From: Curtobacterium flaccumfaciens
GTDB taxonomy: Bacteria; Actinomycetota; Actinomycetes; Actinomycetales; Microbacteriaceae
NCBI RefSeq assembly: GCF_004361695.1
Contig: NZ_SNVW01000001.1
Coordinates: forward strand, 496,001-560,000
Length of the DNA stretch: 64,000 nt
Reading direction: 5' to 3'
The notes under the pieces: generated by a model
Seen by the model: the letters and a program-made list of their open reading frames with translations, nothing else
Told to the model about the DNA's origin: nothing
The model's database searches: none
Position numbers and translations under genes: made by a program
Shown here: one piece after another, positions 34,625 through 43,353 of the stretch
Position numbering within the stretch: the first letter of the stretch is position 1
Layout: each line of letters begins with the position of its first letter

Positions 34625-34706
34625 GGCAGCTGCCTCCCCAGACCGCGAGCGGTCGTCCACCCGGGGTCTCCCCCTTTCACTCCGGGCTGGACGGCCGCTC
34701 GCTTCG

Positions 34707-35747
34707 TCAGTGCCGGACCTCGCCGGGTCGGTCGAACCGCACTCCGCTGCGATCGCTGTCCTGCGCGTTCCACACGAGCAGCAGGAACGGCCCGACGACC
34801 GGCGCGAGTTGCACGAGCATCGACCAGCCGCTCCGTCCCGTGTCGTGGAGGCGTCGCACTTGCAGCGTGATGTTCGGGATGGCGGTGACTGCGATCCAGA
34901 CGAGGAGGCCGATCATGACCGGCGGGCGTATCTCGTACGGAACGGCGCTGAACAGGCCGCACAGCATCACGCAGACCAGACCCCAGAGGAATCGCGCCCA
35001 CCAGAACTCCCCACGGCTCGCCCGGCCGTCGACCGACACCGCGTTGACCACGAACCGCTTGACAGCGACCACGGGGTCCGCCCCGCGGATCGGCCTCGAG
35101 TCCCGCACCCATCCGGCCTCGCCGACGACCGCCGATGGCACCGGGGCGAGAGCGACCGCGTCACGCTCGAGGTTTCGCAGGACCCACTCGAGCCACGACC
35201 GATCCGTGGAGTTGTCGTCAGCCGGGTCGTAGTTGCAGTCGAGGGCCACGAGGCGGGCCGCTATCGCCTCGTCATCGAGCTCGAGCACCGCACGGATGTC
35301 GATCGCCAGAGCCTCGACCTCCGTCAGCCGCGCATGCGCGGAGAAGTGCGCCATCGCCTCGATCGGCGACAGGTCGCCGTCCGTCCACGTCCGGTTGAAG
35401 TACGCCCCCACGAAGTCATCGAGCGCCGGGAACTGCGCGCCTGCACCGACGTCGAGTGAGGGGTACACCGCCCGCACGGTGTGCTGCCACGGATCCCCGG
35501 TGCTCGCCTTCAGGATCACGCGAACCGTGTCGAGGTCGATCTCCTCCCCCAACGGCGTGCCGACGCCGACAGCACCGCGACGCTCGGGTCGGTAGGTCAG
35601 CCGGAGCGGCTTCAGCATGCCGCGGTTCGACCAGGCGTCGAACCGTGCTTGTTCGGTGTGGATCGCAGCGCGCGCCAACGACCGAACAGTCGAGTCGTCG
35701 ACGGTGAACCGTGCCACGCCGGTCCGTAGCTGCCGCGTCCCTGTCAC
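34707..35747 (-). CDS. Chimera: RNase A-toxin tail + CdiI-like immunity + DUF805
   Basis: A 346-residue protein with three parts. Residues about 10-95 match the C-terminal part of the RNase A-like toxin domain (LDTVRVILKASTGDPWQHTV, then YPS) but lack its N-terminal His-containing region. Residues about 100-195 resemble CdiI_2-type immunity proteins (FVGAYFNRTWTDGDLSPIEA; LDCNYDPADDN; WLEWVLRNLE). Residues about 225-340 are DUF805 (VDGRASRGEFWWARF, four membrane helices, RRLHDTGRSGWSML). The GTG start lies four bases after the stop of the preceding chimera; GTG 35759 is an alternative. I infer a membrane-tethered immunity protein. Confidence 0.75.
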   Translation of the reverse strand: MTGTRQLRTGVARFTVDDSTVRSLARAAIHTEQARFDAWSNRGMLKPLRLTYRPERRGAVGVGTPLGEEIDLDTVRVILKASTGDPWQHTVRAVYPSLDVGAGAQFPALDDFVGAYFNRTWTDGDLSPIEAMAHFSAHARLTEVEALAIDIRAVLELDDEAIAARLVALDCNYDPADDNSTDRSWLEWVLRNLERDAVALAPVPSAVVGEAGWVRDSRPIRGADPVVAVKRFVVNAVSVDGRASRGEFWWARFLWGLVCVMLCGLFSAVPYEIRPPVMIGLLVWIAVTAIPNITLQVRRLHDTGRSGWSMLVQLAPVVGPFLLLVWNAQDSDRSGVRFDRPGEVRH

Positions 35748-35751
35748 GCCA

Positions 35752-36369
35752 TCAGACACTGTCGTTCTCACTCTCGGCCGCGGAGAGGTGACGCAGTAGC
35801 CGCTCACCGACGCTCCGCAACCACCGCCGGTCATCGAGGCCGTCCTCCGCTGGGACGTAGTTGCAGTCGAGTTCGACGAGACGACCAGCGAGGGAGGCTT
35901 CATCGGGAAGGATCGCGTCGAGGTCGCGGACGTCGTCCAGGAGCGTGCGCAATGCCCCCTCGGACCCAACTGTGACGTGATCCTCCAGCGCCTGCTCGGC
36001 TGAGTACGGCTCCTCCGCCCAGTCCTGGTGGAAGTACGAGCCCACGAATGCGTCGAAGCCGTGGAAGTTCTGCGCGGTGATGCTCGCGACAGCGGGGTAC
36101 GCGGTGAACACGGTGTAGCCCGACGGATTGTCGGACGCTCGCGTCAGCACGACTCGCACGCCTTCCAGGTCCTGGGGTTCCGCGAAGGGATTGCCGCGAC
36201 CAGTGACACCACCCGGCACCGCGTAGATCCGCAGCGGCCGGACGGCCCCTGCAGCCACCCATCGACGAATGCGCTCGTGATTGAAGTCGAGTGCGTACGC
36301 CACGGCTTCGTTCGCGCGTTCAACGCTCGGAAAGTAGGACTCCCCAGTCCGGACCTCGTGGCCCATCAC
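35752..36369 (-). CDS. Chimera: RNase A-toxin tail + CdiI-like immunity domain
   Basis: A 205-residue protein. Residues 1-95 align with the C-terminal two thirds of the complete toxin domain encoded upstream (ALDFNHERIRRWV against TLDFNHAKIDEWI; YTVFTAYP against YSVVTTYP). The catalytic N-terminal HAIERH segment is missing. Residues about 100-200 resemble CdiI_2 immunity proteins (FVGSYFHQDWAEEPYSAEQA; LDCNYVPAEDG). It starts at GTG 36369 or ATG 36366 after GGAAGG. Likely a recombination product kept as an orphan immunity gene. Confidence 0.75.
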   Translation of the reverse strand: MMGHEVRTGESYFPSVERANEAVAYALDFNHERIRRWVAAGAVRPLRIYAVPGGVTGRGNPFAEPQDLEGVRVVLTRASDNPSGYTVFTAYPAVASITAQNFHGFDAFVGSYFHQDWAEEPYSAEQALEDHVTVGSEGALRTLLDDVRDLDAILPDEASLAGRLVELDCNYVPAEDGLDDRRWLRSVGERLLRHLSAAESENDSV

Positions 36370-36412
36370 CCTTCCCAGCTATCTCGGCGCAGCGCCCAGC
36401 TGATGGATTGTG

Positions 36413-36763
36413 TCATCGCGCATCTCCTTCTTTGATCGCGCAGTTCTTGTCAACGCGATCCCGCAGCTCAACCATCCACGCGCGCGCAGACTTGCCGAGG
36501 TCCACCTTCGGCGAAAGCCCAGAGCCGACGAACTTGAAGAATTCGTCCGCGTCGCCTTCGGTCGGCAGAGCATTCAACAAGTAGTCCAGTTCGTCTCGGT
36601 ACTGCTCGTTCTCCGAGTACGACGCACTGTCGAGGTCATGAACCAGGACAGACTCGACATCCGGCCAATCCAGCTCCCAGTCGTAGTTGAACTCCGCAGC
36701 GAGGAGTGATTTGAATTCAGGCGCACGGCCCGCGACCTCCCTGAGGAAATCATGCCTATCCAC
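36413..36763 (-). CDS. CdiI-like immunity protein to the upstream toxin
   Basis: A 116-residue acidic protein related to the CdiI_2 family (FNYDWELDWPDVESVLVHDL; FVGSGLSPKVDLGKSARAWM). The GTG start lies eight bases inside the 3' end of the toxin gene, the expected coupling for a toxin-immunity pair. Base composition is lower in GC than its neighbours. The cognate relationship is inferred from position. Confidence 0.78.
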   Translation of the reverse strand: MDRHDFLREVAGRAPEFKSLLAAEFNYDWELDWPDVESVLVHDLDSASYSENEQYRDELDYLLNALPTEGDADEFFKFVGSGLSPKVDLGKSARAWMVELRDRVDKNCAIKEGDAR

Positions 36764-38534
36764 CCAATGCCTCCCTGGGGTAAGTTGTGACGACGGAATA
36801 CGGCGGATTGCCGTCCCGGTCGAACTTTAGAACGACACGCACCACAGACGCATTGCGCATGGGCGGAGTTCCGTCCGGGTCGAAGTAACGACCGACCACT
36901 GTGTCAGCAGGCCAATCAAATTCCTGAGTTGGCCTGGATTCGATCTTCAGCCGTTTGGACTCGATCCACTCGTCGATCTTGGCGTGGTTGAAGTCCAGCG
37001 TCGACGCGACGAGCTTGTCAACCTCCTTGACCGGCAAGGCGTACGCGCTGTTCTCCTTCAACCCTTTGAAACGGTCTCGCACGAAGTCGTCTAGCGCCTG
37101 CCCCGAGAGCACCATGGGCGGGACGTGTCGCTCGATCGCGTGCCCGCCGTGAGCTTCGGAGTACTGGAGCCCACCCCGCTCGGTGAACGGAGCCGACTCA
37201 ACGCCGTGCTCGATTGCATCGACGTCGTGGAGACGATGGAAGTCCGGATGCTCTCGCCCGAACCGATCGAGCTCATCGCGGAAGAAGTTCGCGAACGCGT
37301 CGTCTCCGACGCCGAGCCCCGGAGAGTACCCGCTCGTCTGCGTCCACTTCGCGTACTCGCGATCGACGAGGTCCGCGAGCGCGTTCACGTTCGACTCTGA
37401 CGCCCCGCCCTTCATCCAGGCGCGGACGTCTGCTTCCACCCCGCGCAGGCCGAGCTTCCCGAGCCCGGAAGCGAGCTCTTCCGCACGACCAGCTCGCCCG
37501 GCCCATCCCTCCGGCCCGAGGAAGCTCGTTCCCACCGCCGACGCCGCCGCTCCGGCCGCAATGCCGGGGTTCTCCCTCGCGTCCTTCCACCAGTCCTGAG
37601 CGGCGTCACCCATCGCACCGAGTGTCTGCCCGGACTCGCCCTTGGGGTTCAACGCGGCATCGAGCCACGACATCGGGTTCACCAGCAGACTGAACGCCAC
37701 GGCGCCGTCGGCCGCACCCTTCCACGCCGAGCCGAGGTTGCCCCAGCTCCAGTCCCCGCTGTTGTCCCAGCCGCCGAGGTGCGTGAGACCCAGGATCGTC
37801 GTCAGGATGTCGTCCTTGAGGCCGTCCTCGAACTGTTCCGCCCAGGACTTCCCCTTCGCCGTTCCCACGCGAGACCAGGGGAGGTCGACCCCCCGCTCGT
37901 TGAGGTCGCTCTCGGAGCGCGCTCTGTACGCCTTCTTCACGCTGGCGCCCGCGGCACGCTTGATCGCGAGCGCGCACTCGGCTTGGGCGGCTTGCAGCAG
38001 TGCCACCTGTTCGTTGATCTGCCGGACGAGCTCGTTGTTCTGCAACAGCGCGCCGGAGTCGTCGTACCACGGAACGGTCTCCGTCTCGCCGTCGTACTTC
38101 CCCGGGTCGTAGGCGTCCCATTCGGCGGCGGACTTCGGGATGGGGACCTGCTTCGCCCGGGTGACGCCGTCCTTGACGTCGGCGACGAACGCCTTCGCCT
38201 CCTTCCGCAGGACGTCCAGCTGCTTCTTCGGACCAGCTGCCGTGCTCGCGTAGGTCTCCAGCGCCGCGGCCACCTTGCGGGCGATCCCGCCGATCGTGTG
38301 GACGTCCTCGGTCACCGGGTCCATCAGTGCGAACACCCGGTCGGACTCCGGCGCTTCGTACACTCCGGACAGCTTCTGCCACTTCGCCGGCAGGTCGTCG
38401 GCGACGGTCTTCATCGAGGTGCCGCCGGTCTTGATGCTGTCGGCGCCGGTGGAGACCGCGACCAGGTCGAGATCGGCCCCGGGGATCCCGGCCGGGTTGA
38501 CGAGACCGTGATCGCCGTACGCGACGCCGCTCAC
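36756..38534 (-). CDS. Polymorphic toxin with C-terminal CdiA-type RNase A domain
   Basis: A 592-residue effector. Residues about 1-210 form a helical WXG/LXG-like targeting region (LPAKWQKLSGVYEAPESDRV; NNELVRQINEQVALLQAAQ). A Gly/Ala-rich middle section follows (about 300-390). The last 120 residues match the bacterial CdiA-CT RNase A toxin family: GGHAIERHVPPMV, LDFNHAKIDEWI, VVRVVLKFDRDGNPPYSVV and TTYP near the end. Catalytic His/Arg and Thr/Tyr candidates are present. The GTG overlaps the upstream WXG-like gene by four bases. Predicted secretion by a type VII-like route is inference; no ESX core gene is in the window. Confidence 0.82.
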   Translation of the reverse strand: MSGVAYGDHGLVNPAGIPGADLDLVAVSTGADSIKTGGTSMKTVADDLPAKWQKLSGVYEAPESDRVFALMDPVTEDVHTIGGIARKVAAALETYASTAAGPKKQLDVLRKEAKAFVADVKDGVTRAKQVPIPKSAAEWDAYDPGKYDGETETVPWYDDSGALLQNNELVRQINEQVALLQAAQAECALAIKRAAGASVKKAYRARSESDLNERGVDLPWSRVGTAKGKSWAEQFEDGLKDDILTTILGLTHLGGWDNSGDWSWGNLGSAWKGAADGAVAFSLLVNPMSWLDAALNPKGESGQTLGAMGDAAQDWWKDARENPGIAAGAAASAVGTSFLGPEGWAGRAGRAEELASGLGKLGLRGVEADVRAWMKGGASESNVNALADLVDREYAKWTQTSGYSPGLGVGDDAFANFFRDELDRFGREHPDFHRLHDVDAIEHGVESAPFTERGGLQYSEAHGGHAIERHVPPMVLSGQALDDFVRDRFKGLKENSAYALPVKEVDKLVASTLDFNHAKIDEWIESKRLKIESRPTQEFDWPADTVVGRYFDPDGTPPMRNASVVRVVLKFDRDGNPPYSVVTTYPREALGG

Positions 38535-38893
38535 CGCTGGCGCTCCGCTGCCTGGACGAAGAACGAGACGTCGTGGGTGTCCGCCGCGGTCACGCCGGCA
38601 CGCTGGGCGTTCGCGGCCATGTCCAGGTCGCCCGCTTTGTAGGCGTCGACCGCGTTCGTGACACCCTGCACCCCGCCGATGAGGCGGTAGGTCACCTGGT
38701 CCACGTCGTCCTGGGTCTTCGTCAGGAACGCGCCCAGCGCTTCGTTCACCACGTCGCCCGCACCCCCGGCGACCTCGGCGACCCCGCCCTGCACGGACTG
38801 CAGCGCGCTGGCGGTGCCGTTCACCGATCCACTGACGTCGTGCAGCACGGTCTGGACCCCAGCCAGGTCGATCTTCCACCCTTGCGCACTCAT
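38531..38893 (-). CDS. WXG100-like partner protein (DUF6507-like)
   Basis: A 120-residue all-helical protein resembling DUF6507/ESX-associated proteins. It begins GWKIDLAGVQTVLHDVSGSV, has a central turn and ends with MAANAQRAGVTAADTHD. It sits directly before the toxin gene with coupled start and stop, as secretion partners or chaperones of T7-type toxins usually do. Confidence 0.72.
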   Translation of the reverse strand: MSAQGWKIDLAGVQTVLHDVSGSVNGTASALQSVQGGVAEVAGGAGDVVNEALGAFLTKTQDDVDQVTYRLIGGVQGVTNAVDAYKAGDLDMAANAQRAGVTAADTHDVSFFVQAAERQR

Positions 38894-39795
38894 CGTTCTC
38901 CCCCCGTCCGCGTGCCATCGTCGCGGTTCCGTCGGTGCGGCAGCAAGTCCTCGGGATGCATCGCATCTGCTCGGAGATCGCCGAGCCGCCGACCGAGTCC
39001 GGCAGCGGCGGCCCACCGCTCGCGTTCGGTGCCGTGGAACCAGATCACGAGGCCGGGTGCGTGCGCCGGACCGACCAGATGTCCGCCGAGCTCGCGTCGG
39101 CGCTCGAGCAGACCGCGGGCGCGCGCCACGCGCGCACCGGAGAAGACCCCGAGCGGCGCTGGCGGCCCCGCGATCGCCGTGTCCACGACCCCGTCGGCCC
39201 GGCCACGGCTGGTGGAGAACAGGGCCGACTGTGGATGGCGACCGAGCATGACGGACTGGAGGCCCGCCTCCAGTCCGTCACGCACCCCACGGAACCCGTC
39301 GGCGCGGTCGAGAGCCGCCGGTACGGCGACCGTGCAGCGGAGCGTCTCGAAGACGGTGCGCGGGCCGCGCTCCACGGTCAGCACACCGCCGACCACCGCT
39401 CCGTGGGTACCGGTGACCACGAAGGTGGCCGCCCGCGGCGACCGACGCTCCGCCATGGCCGTCATCCGCGTCGGCTCGAGCGGTGGCAGCCCCTCGGCGA
39501 GAGAGAAGGCGACGTCGAGGTCGAGCGCCCGTGCGAGGAACCGCGCCGGGGTCGTGCCGAGCGTGATCCCGGATCGCGCGGCGTGCTCGATCGTGAGGTC
39601 GACGTGCAGTCGATCGCCGACCGGGCCGCGCGCGGCATCGTCGAGGCACTCGGGCTTCCAGCGGAACCCGTGCTGCGCGAGCAGGTGCAGCGCCGCCCAG
39701 GAGATCTCGGCACCGGCCGCGGTGTGCAGCGTCGCTGCGTCGCCGGCCTGCACGGCGGCGAGCAGCGCCGCGTCCGCGCGGATCGTCTCCCCCAT
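38890..39795 (-). CDS. Unrecognised protein heading the toxin operon
   Basis: A 301-residue soluble protein, no family recognised. The N-terminal 90 residues read AALLAAVQAGDAATLHTAA, then WAALHLLAQHGFRW. The middle contains ESX-chaperone-like alternating beta strands (AATFVVTGTHGAVVGGVLTV). It overlaps the WXG-like gene by four bases and has its own -10 box at the start codon. An EspG-like secretion chaperone is possible from position, not from sequence. Confidence 0.6.
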   Translation of the reverse strand: MGETIRADAALLAAVQAGDAATLHTAAGAEISWAALHLLAQHGFRWKPECLDDAARGPVGDRLHVDLTIEHAARSGITLGTTPARFLARALDLDVAFSLAEGLPPLEPTRMTAMAERRSPRAATFVVTGTHGAVVGGVLTVERGPRTVFETLRCTVAVPAALDRADGFRGVRDGLEAGLQSVMLGRHPQSALFSTSRGRADGVVDTAIAGPPAPLGVFSGARVARARGLLERRRELGGHLVGPAHAPGLVIWFHGTERERWAAAAGLGRRLGDLRADAMHPEDLLPHRRNRDDGTRTGGER

Positions 39796-39802
39796 GCAGC
39801 CG

Positions 39803-39808
39803 ACCCTA
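39803..39808 (-). promoter_or_regulatory. -10 box for the toxin operon (leaderless)
   Basis: Minus-strand TAGGGT ends seven bases before ATG 39795; no ribosome site lies between. Confidence 0.55.
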
Positions 39809-39874
39809 CCGCTGTTCGCCAACATGTCGGATACGGCGAGAACGCCCGAGGGACCGGGGTGCCAGGATGGACCC

Positions 39875-41494
<1,620 letters not shown>

Positions 41495-41507
41495 CACCCG
41501 CACGCGC

Positions 41508-42413
41508 ATGGGGTGGTTCGGACGGAAGAAGCCCGACGAGGCGGCACCGAGCCTCGTCGTGCTCGCCCAGCGCGCCCTCGCCGAGCGTGGGATGGAGACG
41601 ACGGTCGAGGGCCCGGCGGGTGACCTCGGCGAGGCACGCCTGATCGCCACCGACGGCCGGGTGTTCCTGCTCGAGAACCTCGCGTCGCAGGTCCGCGGCG
41701 AGACCCCGGCGGCGCAGGCCGACATCGTCGCCGAGCACTTCGACCGGATGATCCAGGCGTACAGCGAGCCGCCGGTCGAGGACCTCGGCCCGGACGAGCT
41801 CCGCGAACGCATCCGGCTCCGGGTGCTCGCCGACGACGGCGCCGTGCCGTCCGACCCCACCGACCTCTCCTACGCGCGACCGTTCGCTCCCGGGCTGGTG
41901 CTCGGGCTGTGCGTCGACTACCCGACGATGGTCACCACGATCTCGTCCCCGTCACTCGACCGGTTGTCGCTCGGCGTCGACGAGCTCTTCGCGATCGGAC
42001 AGCTCAACACCGACTCCGAGCCGGTCGACGAGCACACCGAACTCGCGCCGGGCGTCTTCGTGGTCGAGGGCGAGTCGCTCTTCGTGGCGTCGAAGGCCGT
42101 CAACCTGCCCGCCGTGTTCGGATCGGCGCCGTTCGGCACGGTGTTCGCGATCCCGCACCGCCACCTCCTGCTCGCCGCTCCGCTCCGTGACGCCGACAGC
42201 ATCAGCGCGGTGCAGACCCTCGCCGGCATGCTCATGCAGGTCCTCACGAACACCGAGCGCGGGCTGCCGGGCGGTCCGTTGTCCCCGCTGCTGTTCTTCT
42301 CGCGGAACGGTCGGGTCAGCGCGGTCTCCGGCTTCGACGACGAGACCGGCGCGATGCGCATCGAGGTCGACGAGCGGTTCCAGCAGGCGCTGGAAGAGGC
42401 CGCAGCGGCCTGA
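41508..42413 (+). CDS. DUF1444-like protein of unknown function
   Basis: A 301-residue soluble protein starting 14 bases after pgm, probably in the same transcript. The fold pattern (RLIATDGRVFLLENLASQV at the start, then PFAPGLVLGLCVDYPTMVTT and PHRHLLLAAPLRD) resembles DUF1444, with weak confidence. It ends in acidic, Ala-rich sequence and is followed by a CTGGAGGCGC hairpin. Confidence 0.6.
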   Translation: MGWFGRKKPDEAAPSLVVLAQRALAERGMETTVEGPAGDLGEARLIATDGRVFLLENLASQVRGETPAAQADIVAEHFDRMIQAYSEPPVEDLGPDELRERIRLRVLADDGAVPSDPTDLSYARPFAPGLVLGLCVDYPTMVTTISSPSLDRLSLGVDELFAIGQLNTDSEPVDEHTELAPGVFVVEGESLFVASKAVNLPAVFGSAPFGTVFAIPHRHLLLAAPLRDADSISAVQTLAGMLMQVLTNTERGLPGGPLSPLLFFSRNGRVSAVSGFDDETGAMRIEVDERFQQALEEAAAA

Positions 42414-42425
42414 CGGACGCACCCT

Positions 42426-42469
42426 GCGCCTCCAGTCCGACAGGTGGTCCGGACCGGGCCTGGAGGCGC
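42426..42469. repeat. Inverted pair GCGCCTCCAG / CTGGAGGCGC
   Basis: Ten-nt exact arms (42426-42435, 42460-42469) face each other across a 24-nt loop between convergent genes. The orientation is opposite to the pair at 37-76. Probable bidirectional terminator or motif pair. Confidence 0.7.
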
Positions 42470-42477
42470 GACCCACC

Positions 42478-43215
42478 TCAGTCGGTCAGCACCCGCTGGT
42501 ACCGCAGCCAGTCCTCGCAGAGCCGCGTCCACTGCGACGTGTGCGGCTCGCGCACGGCGGTGCCGAGGCCGTGTCGGCCGTGCGGGAAGACGTGCACCTC
42601 GACCTCGACCTCGTTCCGGACGAGGGCGTCCGCATAGGCGAGTGTGTTCGTCGCCCGGACGATCCGGTCGTCGGCGGTCGTCCACACGAACGTCGGGGAC
42701 GTCCGGGCGTCCACGCGGGTCTCCATCGAGAGCGCACGGCGCTCCCGCCAGCTCGGCGCGTCCCCGAGCAGGCCGACGACGGGTCGCGGCCGGGTCGGCG
42801 TCTCCATGCTGATCACCGGGTACGCCAGGACGCAGAACGCGGGTCGGTCGAGCGCGGGGTCGTCGATGCCGTTCGCGAGCGACGCGGCCAGGTGCCCGCC
42901 GGCGCTCGAGCCGACGACGCCGATGCGCTCCGTGTCCACCGTGACGCCCGACCCCGGCGCGCCGGCACGCAGCCAGTCGAACACCCGCCGGGTCGCGTCG
43001 ATCGGCGCCGGGTGCAGCGGCCCGTCCAGGTCCGGTGTCCGCAGCGGGTACCGGAACAGGAAGGCGTGCACGCCGATGCCGGCGAACCAGTCCGCCACCG
43101 GTTCCGAGCTCGCCCGCCCGTGCTCCTCGTACCCGCCACCCGGCAGGACGATGACGGCCGGTCGTGAACCCGGCAGCACGGCCGGGCGTACTGTGACGGC
43201 GTCGGGCGTGCTCAT
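42478..43215 (-). CDS. Alpha/beta hydrolase (carbohydrate esterase/lipase-like)
   Basis: A 245-residue hydrolase. Oxyanion region LPGGGYEEHG, nucleophile elbow VGSSAGGHLAASL, acid Asp in TADDRIV and catalytic His in PHGRHGLG. Resembles BD-FAE/Axe-type esterases that often act on acetylated plant sugars; the substrate is unproven. It starts at ATG 43215 with a -10 box seven bases upstream. Confidence 0.88.
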   Translation of the reverse strand: MSTPDAVTVRPAVLPGSRPAVIVLPGGGYEEHGRASSEPVADWFAGIGVHAFLFRYPLRTPDLDGPLHPAPIDATRRVFDWLRAGAPGSGVTVDTERIGVVGSSAGGHLAASLANGIDDPALDRPAFCVLAYPVISMETPTRPRPVVGLLGDAPSWRERRALSMETRVDARTSPTFVWTTADDRIVRATNTLAYADALVRNEVEVEVHVFPHGRHGLGTAVREPHTSQWTRLCEDWLRYQRVLTD

Positions 43216-43222
43216 GAAGGCG

Positions 43223-43228
43223 ACCCTA
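43223..43228 (-). promoter_or_regulatory. -10 box for leaderless hydrolase gene
   Basis: Minus-strand TAGGGT ends seven bases before ATG 43215. Confidence 0.55.
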
Positions 43229-43313
43229 CTGACCAGCTGCCACCGCGGACGCCGGGGCTGCCGATCCACTCAGGAACCCGCTCCGAGGTGAACGTCCCCG
43301 TTGCGGCAGATGT

Positions 43314-43336
43314 AACTTTGCAGCGAGCGCAAAGTT
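43314..43336. promoter_or_regulatory. Palindromic operator upstream of DHA2 transporter
   Basis: AACTTTGC and GCAAAGTT arms with a 7-bp spacer, 18 bp before the transporter start. The size and A/T-rich arms suggest a TetR- or MarR-type repressor site; no candidate regulator gene is adjacent. Confidence 0.6.
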
Positions 43337-43353
43337 TTCGGGAGACCCTGCAC

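Noticed and set aside
37422-38966. Longer toxin start at 38966
   Set aside because: The extra N-terminal part is the WXG-like gene read out of frame; GTG 38534 overlaps that gene's stop as expected.
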